From Silurus meridionalis (Eukaryota > Chordata > Actinopteri > Siluriformes > Siluridae): a stretch of 64,000 bases of DNA. The position numbers were made by a program, and so were the translations under genes. The notes under the pieces were generated by a model, which worked only from the letters and a program-made list of their open reading frames with translations, made no database searches and was not told where the DNA came from. Where the stretch lies: NCBI RefSeq assembly GCF_014805685.1, contig NC_060892.1, positions 3,191,490-3,255,489 on the forward strand. Reading direction: 5' to 3'. This document shows, in pieces, positions 54,451 through 64,000 of the stretch. The stretch's first letter is position 1. Each line of letters begins with the position of its first letter.

Positions 54451-55164
54451 AGTCCAACAGATAAAACAGATTGTCCTCATAACCCATAGGTGAAGTCACG
54501 ACTGTCTGTCTGCTGGGGTCTTACAGGGAGGTTAATGGTCACGACACACTTCCTGGATTTTGGTGCAGGGGGGATTTTTGGCCATACCACGCTATCACGT
54601 GTAACTCTTCCCAACACGTCTTTCCTCTTCTTTACACGCTTTGGCAATTATCTCTCAAACAATGCAATTACTGAGGACCTCGTTACTCACTTGCTTACTA
54701 AAAAACTCCAGGATACATGGACATGAGACACAGATGCATATTTTATTTATTCTTTTTTTGGTTGGTTTGTTCATTAAAACATTTTTTCGTTTTTTCAGTG
54801 CGGCTGCATCAAATCCGATAATATGAATATTGTGTTTTGGATGGTTTGGATTGTGTTTTGGATTGGATAATAAAAAAATTCAGCTTTTTGTGGTTTTCAT
54901 CTCATGATGCCAAACGTTAGATTTACTCCATTGTGCTGAAAATTTTAAGAAATGCTATCAGTTAAAATCTGTTGCTATACCGCCCCCTACCGGTGACATC
55001 CTGCAAGCGCTCTCAGCAATTCTAATAAAATTGGCCCTGTCACGATAGATTTATTTTGGAATCACTTCTCAATAAATTGTAAAATAAAAGTTGAATAATA
55101 ATAATTAAAAAAATATATATATATAATAATCAAACAAAACAAATAGCCAAGTGATTCCACAATA

Positions 55165-55580
55165 TACACTGAATAGACAAAGTTTGTGGACACCTGACCA
55201 AAAAATTGGTTTGTGCTTCTTAAACATCCCCTATAATAATCTCCACTCTCCTAGGAAGATGTTCCACTAGATTGTGGAGTATGCTTGTTGAGATTTGTGT
55301 GAGATTCATTTACCCACAAGGGTGTTAGTAAAGCCAGGTACTGATCTGAGGGAAGTGAGGAGGCCTGGGATGCAGTCAGTCTTCCATTATGTTTTACAGG
55401 GTTGAGATCTGAGCTCAATAGCAGTCCACTGAAGATCTTAAAGATACTTGCAACCCGTGTGGAGCAGATGTTTATGGAGCTGGCTTTGTGCACAGGGGCA
55501 TTGTTGTGCTATTACAGGTTTGGGTTTCCTAGTTCAAGTGAAGGCAGAGACATTCTATTCAACCGTGTGCCTTAAGCTTT
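55165..55580 (-). mobile_element. Tc1-derived miniature element
   Basis: acaaagtttgtggacacctg at the left, ctaggaagatgttccactag, gtttatggagctggctttgt toward the right. Confidence 0.8.
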
Positions 55581-56114
55581 GTGGTTTGGAACCACATATG
55601 GTCCCTGAATACTTTTGCTCCTTTTTTTTGTATGAAGGTGCTGGACGACCAATCTCTTTCTCTCTCATGCTTTTCCTGAAGCTGAAGCTGAAGTGATGTG
55701 GCCAATAAATTATTCCAATTGAATAATCTGTTTTTTATACATAAATATGTGAATGACAAAGAAATAGGCTTTTGGTGCAACTGGTTTTACATTTACATTA
55801 TAGTTACAACAACATTAGATATAAATATAGAGTTATATCATAAATGAGTAAATAATTAAATTATTGTAGCCTAATCCAATCACAGTAACACATTTCATTC
55901 ACTGCATTCTTATTTCCGCTAGATGGCGCTAAGTCCAAATCTTGCAAACCACTATTAGGTCCAAATATGATGCGCTTTTCTATGAGTGAATTGAATAACA
56001 ACAATAATAATAACGAAAAACTCTTTATTGACAACTTCCAAAAAAAACTAACAATGCCTTTGTATTTTATTTTACTATTTTACTGTATAGTCTATAGTAA
56101 ACCCATCCATTAGG

Positions 56115-59065
56115 GTTGCACAAGCCAGTGCACTCTTAGTGCTGGTCCCAAGCCCGGATAAATGGGAAGGGTTGCGTTAGGAAGGTATGATGATCACAAA
56201 TCAGAATTTCATACCGGATCGGTCGAGGCCCGGGTAACCAACAACCGCCAAAGGTATCGTTAGCCGACAGGGTACCGGTGAAAATTGGGCTACTGTTGGC
56301 CGAAGGAGGAGAAGGAGAGGAGGAAGATGTCTACAGAGATGACAGGGAAAGGAGAAGTGTAGGAGAGTGGAGGTTCGGGTTGGTACTTTAAATGTTGGTA
56401 CTATGACTGGTAAAAGGAGAGAGGTAGCTGATATGATGGAGAGGAGAAAGGTAGATATGGTGTGTGTTCAGGAGACCAAGTGGAAAGGGAGTAATACCAG
56501 GAACATTGGAGGTGTTTAAACTGTTCTATCATGGTGTGGATGGAAAGAGAAATGGTGTAGGGGTGATTCTGAAGGAAGAGTACAGTAAGAGTGTAGTGGA
56601 GGTGAAGAGAGTTTCTGATAGGGTGATGAACATGAAGTAGGAAGTTGAAGCATGATGATAAATGTCATCAGTGCTTATGCTACACAAGTGGGTTGTGAGA
56701 TGGAGGAGAAGGAAGAATTCTGGTGTGAATTGGATGAAGTGGTAGAAGGTGAACCTAGAAATGAACGATTGGTGATTGGGGCAGACTTTAATGGGCATGT
56801 AGGTGAAGGGAACAGAGGTGATGAGGAGGTGATGGGTAGGTATGGCTTTAAGGAGAGGAATGTGGAAGGGCAGATGTTGGTAGATTTTGCTAAAAAGATG
56901 GAAATGGCAGTGGTGAACACTTATTTTAAGAAAAAGGAGGATCATAGGGTGACGTATAAGAGTGGAGGAAGGTGCACACAGGTGGACCATGTTCTATGTA
57001 GGAGATGCAACCTGAAGGAGATTGAAGACTCTAAGGTGTTGGCAGGGGACAGTGTAGCTAGACAGCATCGGATGGTGGTCTGTAGGATGGTTTTGGAGGT
57101 GAAGAAGAGGAGGAGAACGAGGACTAAATGAAGAATAAGATGGTGGAAACTGAAGGAGGAAGACTGTAGTGTGAGGTTCAGGGAAGAGGTCAGACAGGGG
57201 CTCGGTGGTGGTGAAGAGGTGCTGGATGATTGGGCAACTACTGCAGGGGTGATGAGAGAGACAGCTAAAAAGGTCCTTGGTGTAAGATCTGGAAATAGAA
57301 AGGAAGAGAAAGAGACATAGTGGTGGAATGAGGAAGTGCAGGAAAGAATAAGGAGAAAGAGGTTGATGAAACAGAATTGGGATCAACAGAGTGATGAGAA
57401 AAGTAGGCAGGAGTACAAGGAGATGCGGCAGCAGGTAAAGAGGGATGTGGCGAAAGCCAAGGAAAAGGCATATGAGGAGCTGTATGAGAGGTTGGACACT
57501 AAGGAAGGAGAAAAGGATTTATACCGATTGGCCAGGCAGAGGGACCGAGCTGGGAAGGATGTACTGCAAGTTAGAGCTATAAAGGATGGAGATGGAAATG
57601 TGTTGACTAATGAGGAGAGTGTGTTGAGAAGATGGAGGGAGTATTTTTAACAGCTGATGAACGAGGAAAATGCGAGAGAAAGAAGGTTGGATGGTGTGGA
57701 GATGGTGAAGCAGGAAGTGGATAGAATTAGTAAGGAGGTTGTGAGAGCAGCGATTAAAAGGATGAAGAGTGGAAAGTCGGTTGGACCAGATGACATACCG
57801 GTAGAAGCATGGAGATGTTTAGGAGAGATGCAGTGGAGTTTTTAACCAGATTGTTTAACAAGATTTTGGAAGGTGAGAAGATGCCTGAGGAATGGAGAAG
57901 GAGTGTGCTGGTAGCGATCTTTAAGCATAAGGGAGATGTGCAGACCTGCAGTAACTACAGGGGAATTAAGTTGATCAGTCACACCATGAAGTTATGGGAA
58001 AGAGTAGTGGAAGCCAGGCTGAGAGAAGAGGTGACCATCTGTGAGCAGCAGTATGGTTTCATGCCGAGGAAGAGCACCACAGACGCATTATTTGTTTTAA
58101 GAATGTTGATGGAAAAGTATAGAGAAGGTCAGAAGGAGTTGCATTGTGTGTTTGTGGATTTAGAGAAAGCGTACGACAGGGTGGAGAGAGGAGTTGTGGT
58201 ATTGTATGAGAAAGTCTGGTGTGCCAGAGAAGTATGTGAGGGTGGTGCAGGACATGTATGAGGACAGTGTGAAAGCAGCAAAGTGTGCAGTAGGAATGAC
58301 AGACTGGTTTAAGGTGAAGGTTGGACTGCATCAAGGATCAGCTCTAAGCCCTTTTCTGTTTGCAGTGGTGATGGACAGGTTGACGGACGAGGTCAGACAG
58401 AAGTCTTCATGGACCATGATGTTTGCGGATGATATTGTGATTTGTGGTGAGAGCAGGGAGCAGGTTGGGAAGAGCCTGGAGATGTAGAGGTACGTGCTGG
58501 AGAGAGGGGGAATTAAAGTCAGTAGGAGTAAGACAGAGTACATGTGTGGAGAAGGTGGAGGAGTTCAGGTACCTGGGGTCAACAGTGCAAAGTAATGGAG
58601 AGTGTGTTAGCGAAGTGAAGAAAAGAGTGCAGGCAGGGTGAAGTGGGTGGAGAAGAGTGATAGCAGGAGTGATTTGTGAAAGAAGAGTATCTGTTAGAGT
58701 GAAAGGAAAAGTTTATATGACTGTGGTGAGACCTGAGATGTTGTATGGTTTAGAGACAGTGGCATGTGGAGCTGGAGGTAGCAGAGCTGAAAATGTTGAG
58801 GTTTTCATTGGGAGTGACGAGGATGGACAGAATTGAGTTTATTAGAGGGACAGCGCATGTAGGATGTTTTGGAGAAAAGATGAGGACGGTGTGATTGAGC
58901 CACCAGGAAGGAGGAAAAGAGGAAGGACAAGGAGGAGGTTTATGGATGTGGTGATGGAAGACATGCAGGTAGTTGGTTTGAAAGATTCAGATGTAGAGGA
59001 CAGGGGGGGTATGGAGACAGATGATCCGCTGTGGCGACCCCTAGTGGGAGAAGAACAAGATGTAT
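56115..59065 (+). mobile_element. Dead RTE-like LINE retrotransposon
   Basis: Endonuclease part (56384-57130): VCVQETKW, LVIGADFNGHVGE, CTQVDHVLCRR and SVARQHRMVVC. Reverse transcriptase part (57660-58490): NYRGIKLISHTMKLWERVVE, FMPRKSTTDALF, VFVDLEKAYDRV, GLHQGSALSPFLFAVVMD and the catalytic FADD at about 58424. C-terminal remnant to 59067 (PPGRRKRGRTRRRFMDVV), then gtggcgacccctagtgggag. At least five frame breaks or stops split it (for example near 56638, 57129, 57310, 57649, 57840 and 58487), so it cannot encode an active protein. RTE-type assignment is from the reverse transcriptase motifs. Confidence 0.9.
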
Positions 59066-59433
59066 AATGTAGAGTGCAATTAAGAGAATTTCATTTGGCC
59101 AGTAGATGGCAGTAAAGCCTAATAATTAGACTTTTCCCTGAAAGAGCTTTTAATCATTAATTCTACAAAGTAAACCATGGCTGATAACTCATAATAAATA
59201 TATCAAATAATATTTGCCTATGTTCAGCCTGACGTGTAGCTAGAGTTGTAAAAGAAAATATAAACTACTTGGATATATAAAGTGCATGGAAATATATATA
59301 ATATAAAATTATAACGTATTTCATATCATAATGTCAATCAGTAAAATTACTTCAGGTGTAAGGTTTTATTATTTATTTTTGGATATTACTGCAACATCTT
59401 TACAGGGTTCATCACGTGATAGGTTCCGGCAAA

Positions 59434-59436
<3 letters not shown>

Positions 59437-59522
<86 letters not shown>
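59437..59522. repeat. (ATCT)n microsatellite
   Basis: About 21 units. Confidence 0.97.
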
Positions 59523-59644
59523 AGAAAAAGTACTATAAATGTAAAAATAGATGAGTGTGTAATAAAACATTCTAATGAACATTTCAACAGTGTCTGTATA
59601 TAATTCACTGCTGTAGACTTTATATTTATTTGCTGTACATACAC

Positions 59645-59646
<2 letters not shown>

Positions 59647-59735
<89 letters not shown>

Positions 59736-59806
59736 CGTCCGTCCGTCCGTCCGTCCGTCCGTCTGTCTGTCTGTCTGCCTGCCTGCCTGTCTGTCTGTTT
59801 TCCTAC
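59647..59806. repeat. Stepwise variant tetranucleotide array
   Basis: CTAT units pass to CTGT, then CCGT, back to CTGT, then CTGC, CTGT. About 38 units in total. See findings. Confidence 0.97.
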
Positions 59807-60724
59807 TTACCTACTTACAGTATCTAGACTAGTTAGTTGGTTTTTTCCAGACATATTTGTATAGCTCTTGTCCACTGGATGGCAGCCTGCACATATCTGT
59901 TCTGCTCTGCCTGGGTTTACATTTACAAACGCATCAGTGCTTCTAAGAACAAAAATCTTTCCCAGTTTTTGAAATATGTTTGTCCTGATTCCAGTCACAC
60001 TGTCAAACCAGAGCCAGGAACCATTTATAAGCTCACAAAGATCCTGAGCATGACTCCTGGTCTTCCCCACAATCTCTGTCCGTATAAGGTCATGCTGTTT
60101 GTCTTTAGTGGGCTGTGGAAGAGAGGTGGGGACTGTGGAGAGTTTCTAGAAGGTAATTTTTAAAGGGAAGAAATTCTTTCCACTCAAACCAGGTCAGCCA
60201 ACCCCTCCGCTCACCCACCCACTCGCTCGCTCAGTGTTCATTACACTCGCTCTCCAACCACTCGATCAAAAGCAACTAGGTCCATATGTCAGACTGCTCA
60301 TTACACTCACGGTATGCTTCCCTGTGTATTGGGAGTGCAGAAGAATCAAAACCAGAACAAGCTTCAGAAGGGGGGAGTGTAGGATAGCTGCACGTTTGAT
60401 CCGATCCTGTAACTAAGCTACTTCAACAAAACACTCATTGGAATAAATTTGTAGTGTTGTTTGTCCAGTTTGTGTTTTAATGCAATGTCAACAAACTGAG
60501 ACATGTGGGCACAACACATACACTGTCCTTCATAAATACACGGTGTGTAGTACAGTAGCCACAGGGAGTGAGTTGGTTTTCAGAGTGGCTGTGAGAGGAG
60601 AAGCAGAATGGGGTCATGTGTCCTAAATAAACAGCAGCAAATGGGGTCAATGTAAAGCTGTTCTTTTAAAAATTAGGCTTCTTACTGTTAGAGGGCATCT
60701 AGTTGATGTGCTTTGACCAGTCGT

Positions 60725-60915
60725 TTACATTTACGGCATTTGTCAGCCTCATACAGAGCGACTTGCAGTTATCTTATTCATTCAGCTGAGCAGTTGAGGA
60801 TTGGGGGCCTGGCTCAGGGGCCCAACCGTGGAAGCTAGGTGGTGCTTGGATTTGAACTCACAACCTTCAGATCAGATGTCTGATGTCTTAACCACCAAGC
60901 TACCCCTTCCCCCAG
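60725..60915 (-). mobile_element. SINE family A, reverse copy
   Basis: Reverse tail acatttacggcatttgtcag, reverse B-box ttggatttgaactcacaacc, and head ccaccaagctaccccttccc. Confidence 0.88.
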
Positions 60916-60921
60916 TGCAGG

Positions 60922-60922
60922 T

Positions 60923-60954
<32 letters not shown>

Positions 60955-60991
60955 TTGTTTGTTTGTTTGTTTGTTTGTTTGTTTGTTTGTT

Positions 60992-61034
<43 letters not shown>

Positions 61035-61045
61035 GTGTTTGTTTG
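60922..61045. repeat. (TCTG)n-(TTTG)n-(TCTG)n array between SINE heads
   Basis: TCTG units, then about 13 TTTG units, then TCTG again. The flanks are heads of family A SINEs on both sides. Confidence 0.95.
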
Positions 61046-61115
61046 TTTCGCACAACCTTCAGATCAGAAGTGCAATGTCTTAACCAATGATCTACCACAT
61101 CCCCCAGTCCAGTTC
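61046..61115 (-). mobile_element. SINE family A head fragment
   Basis: caaccttcagatcagaagtg, taaccaatgatctaccacat and cccccagtccag repeat the end of the SINE at 60860-60920. Confidence 0.75.
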
Positions 61116-61794
61116 CGGGTTCAAGGCCCACTCTTCAGCAGTGGATCAACATGGTGCCAACTCATCCACAGCGTCAGTAACATGCCACTGAATGCCACTG
61201 ATCCTACACAACCCTCCTGAAATTGAATTAATTCTCATGTCGATTTAGAAGACACAGGCCTCTGTGTTTTCGTACGTCAGTTTTTCAACTCAGAACTCGT
61301 GAAACATGACGTCTGATCTAACACATTGCGGTGCTGTCGGTGGACATTAGGGTGGGTGTGAATGAAAAGGTCAGCCGGCAAAACAGTTCATGTGTACTGA
61401 AGTGAGCGCTGGAACGAATGCCAGGTCGTGTATTGGGTAAGGTTGCTGCCTTACAGAACTGCACTGTACCCAGGTTGCTGTTTGTGTGGAGTTTTTAATG
61501 TTCAATCAGAGTTTTCTTGCAAAAACATACCAGGTGTGAACGTATGCCTGAATGTCCTCACTGTATGTTTGCAGGATGCCTTGAAATAGACTGGCATCTC
61601 ATCAAAGGTGAATGATCTCATCATCAAGAGTTTTTGGTCAGTTTCAGATCTGAATACACCATGGCCAGCTACAAATGGATCCATTCTGCAGATGCATGTG
61701 CACAAGCTAGTGGTTTTGTCTGAAAGAACAAGATGAACAATATTAATGCTCAGGTAAGGTGCAGCGTTTCTTTCCTTTTCACTTTGATTCAAGT

Positions 61795-62640
61795 CAAGTT
61801 TATTTCTGTTGCGCTTTTCACAACAGACATTGTCTCAAAACAGCTTTACAAAATCAACAGTTAAAGTGAACAATGTTTATTTATCCCTGATGAGCAGCCA
61901 TGGCAACTGTGGTAAAGGAAAAACTCCCTTAGATGTTATGAGGAAGAAACCTTGAGAGGAACCAGACTCAAAAGGGGAACCCATCCTCATTTGGTGTGAT
62001 TATAAATCTTTAAACAATACAGAACACTGGAGAGTGAGAACTAACATGAGCACTGGAGTGTAAGATTATAAGTAATGTTCTTTCTACAGTCTTCTACAGT
62101 CATTTGTGGTTATAAAACTAGGAGCTACTTAGCAACTCCTATAATAAATAAAAACTATAAAATAGCTCAACATTTGCGATCATCACAGATCCAACACCAG
62201 CTTCTCCATGCCAGAGCCTTTAAACACTCAAGGAGGTCCAATATCAAAACTCCACACATGAAGTAGGATCCAATTGGCACTGGTCTGCTCTAGATGCTTC
62301 GGGAGTTTGCAGGGTCCACAATCTTCATGAGGTGGGACGTGGCTGGAGCAACCTCAGGATGCCTCAGGATGGGGAGATAAAGAGAAGCATTGGAGAGGAA
62401 TTAGCGTAGCTGCTGTTCATGATATGAACAGCACAAGATAATAATGTGCATGTGATCAGATGTTCTGGAGCACAAGGTTATGATATTTGATGTGTGTTAT
62501 GTGTAGGCTTTACTAAAAAGTTTTTAATCTGCACTTAAACTGGGAGAGTGTGTCTGAACCACGAACACTGTCAGGAAGACTATTCCAAAGTTTAGGAGCT
62601 AAATGTGAAAATGCTTAACCGCCTTTAGTGGACTTTGCTA
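61795..62640. repeat. Long fish dispersed repeat
   Basis: tcaagtcaagtttatttctg, gaaaccttgagaggaaccag then actcaaaaggggaaccc, and tctccatgccagagccttta. About 0.85 kb, non-coding. Fragments of it recur at 9820-10010 and, reversed, at 53560-53695. Class not determined. Confidence 0.6.
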
Positions 62641-62668
62641 TTCTAATCTACTTTAATCTGATATGCAG

Positions 62669-62694
62669 GAAGGAGGGAGGGAGGGAGGGAGGTG
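62669..62694. repeat. (GGGA)n microsatellite
   Basis: About 6 units adjoining the next element. Confidence 0.9.
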
Positions 62695-63112
62695 ATACAT
62701 TATATGGACAAAAGTATTGGGACACCTGAAATTTCCTGTCAAATGTGGTTCTTCTCCAAACCGGAGGCACATAATTGTATTGGACATCTTTGGATGCGGT
62801 GCAATAAAATATTGCGTTCACTTGTTCACCAAACCTGTTCCAGCATTGCAATGCTCCAGTTCACAAAGCCAGCTCCATGAAGATCTAGCTTACATAGTTT
62901 GGAGAGGAAGATCTTAAGTGACCTGCTATAGAGCTCTGATCTCAACCCTACTGAACACCTTTGGAATTAACTGAAATGCTGACTGCACCCCAGGCTTCAT
63001 CACCTCACCTACATCAATACCTGACTTTACTAACCTCCTTGCAGCTGATGAACACAAATGTCCACAAGCACACTCCAAAATCTGGTGGGACATCTTCTAT
63101 ACATTTGCAATA
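62695..63112 (+). mobile_element. Tc1-derived miniature element
   Basis: atggacaaaagtattgggac start, cattgcaatgctccagttca, aaaatctggtgggacatctt end. A family A SINE follows directly at its right end. Confidence 0.8.
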
Positions 63113-63303
63113 TAGTGTAGCTTAGTGGTTAAGCCATTGGACTTTGTATGAGAAGATCGTGAGTTCAAATCCAAGCCACAATACGCTGTCACTCCTGAGC
63201 CCCTGAGCAAGGCCCTCAACCCCAGAGCGTCTCAGTTTTATGAATGAGATAAATGTAAATCACTCTGCATAAGGGCATCTGCCAAACACCATAAATGTAA
63301 ATA
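63113..63303 (+). mobile_element. SINE family A
   Basis: gtgtagcttagtggttaagc head, cgtgagttcaaatccaagcc B-box, ctctgcataagggcatctgc tail. A reverse fragment (agggccttgctcaagggccc) follows at 63366-63405. Confidence 0.88.
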
Positions 63304-63639
63304 TGCAATTATACATTTCCAGCATTTGGTAGATGGATTAATCCACAGCTATTTTGATACAACAGAGTTAAGGGCCTTGCTCAAGGGCCCAGCAGTGGCT
63401 GCTCAACACTTCTCAAACCTTACAAAGCAGTTTGGTTTTATTCATTTATGTATCTTGATTTTCTAAATAGGCATGAACTGGGTAACTATGGTGGAACATG
63501 ATGTACATTTATGATGGACAGTGAAAATGTTCATGCCTGTCTGAGTCATATGATTTGCTACACGTTTACAGCCCGCTGCATAAAAATGCTATTCTGGGAC
63601 GTGTGAGTTGGTTCCAGTAGGTGGGAATGTCAATGAGTG

Positions 63640-63726
63640 TCTGCATGCTGACGCGTCGGCGAGTGCATTTGCCAGAACGAGGGATGAGATAAAAAGTCGT
63701 GGAGGAGTGTGTGGCAGACAGATGTG

Positions 63727-63759
<33 letters not shown>

Positions 63760-63900
63760 ATCTCATCTCTTCAGGTTAGAAGAGTGAGTCATCCTCGTGT
63801 TGGCAGGCTGCTCAGTCGCCTCCTCTTCGCCTCTATAAATACTCAGCCCACGCTATATTTGGTGTAAAGGGGGCGCTGTAGCTCAGCTTTGCCTTTCTTG
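63640..63900. promoter_or_regulatory. TATA/AP-1-containing island at the window edge
   Basis: Unique-looking, GC-richer sequence with TGAGTCA near 63785, a TATAAATA box near 63834, and a GAGATAA motif near 63687. A (CT)n tract sits at 63727-63756. It could be a promoter of the next gene or an enhancer; no coding exon follows before the end. Confidence 0.3.
63727..63756. repeat. (CT)n microsatellite
   Basis: About 14 CT units in the candidate promoter island at the window end. Confidence 0.95.
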
Positions 63901-64000
63901 TCGTGGGCACGTACAAACCTCTCACCTCTGTGTGTTGCTGTCTGAATCATCGGCCTGGTCACAGGCGGCTTATTCACAGCCTCTGCTGTGTCTTGTGGGA

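Noticed and set aside
56115..59065. LINE as an active retrotransposon
   Set aside because: Several stops and frameshifts in both the endonuclease and reverse transcriptase parts.
53000..64000. Search for STIL exons upstream of tal1
   Set aside because: No open segment with splice borders and a recognisable STIL motif was found; the region is mainly LINE, SINE and microsatellite sequence.

Overview
The window is nuclear DNA of a bony fish, most likely an ostariophysan and possibly a catfish. This rests on spliced vertebrate genes with GT/AG junctions, dense CA/TG and tetranucleotide microsatellites, and many Tc1-like transposons and tRNA-derived SINEs of types I associate with that group. The species is inferred, not proven. 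No bacterial, phage or CRISPR content was seen.

Three genes are supported exon by exon, with splice phases that close. (1) patj (INADL), + strand, 5812-28503: the last 13 coding exons visible encode the C-terminal 504 residues, which carry the last four PDZ domains of this Crumbs-complex and tight-junction scaffold. The 5' part lies outside the window. (2) pdzk1ip1 (MAP17), - strand, 38124-33699: four coding exons, 111 residues, with a signal peptide, one membrane helix and a C-terminal PDZ ligand. It is tail-to-tail with patj. (3) tal1 (SCL), - strand, 49330-45368: three coding exons, 353 residues, with the bHLH domain near-identical to the mammalian protein. A likely non-coding first exon and GATA-bearing promoter lie at about 51584-51790. 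The pdzk1ip1-tal1 order and orientation match mammals; patj as the next neighbour does not match the human map.

Layout: 1-3.4 kb holds nested Tc1-like transposons. From 3.4 to 28.5 kb are patj exons and introns, with SINEs, Tc1-derived miniature elements and microsatellites. From 28.5 to 33.7 kb is the tail-to-tail intergenic region, with a SINE tetramer and a 1.17 kb minisatellite of 30-bp units. From 33.7 to 38.1 kb is pdzk1ip1, with two more transposon fossils in its first introns and flank. From 38.2 to 45.3 kb is the tal1 3' flank, with low-repeat islands. From 45.4 to 51.8 kb is tal1. From 51.8 to 64 kb is the tal1 upstream flank, dominated by microsatellites, a dead RTE-like LINE (about 56.1-59.1 kb) and SINEs; STIL, the usual mammalian upstream neighbour, was not recognised.

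No new protein system was found. The most interesting material is regulatory. A repeat-free island inside a patj intron (23285-23470) carries three GATA motifs and an E-box spaced exactly 9 bp from a GATA site, the classical TAL1/GATA/LMO2 composite layout. It lies about 28 kb beyond the tal1 promoter, on the far side of pdzk1ip1. Other GATA/RUNX/ETS-motif islands lie in tal1 intron 2, the proposed promoter and both flanks.
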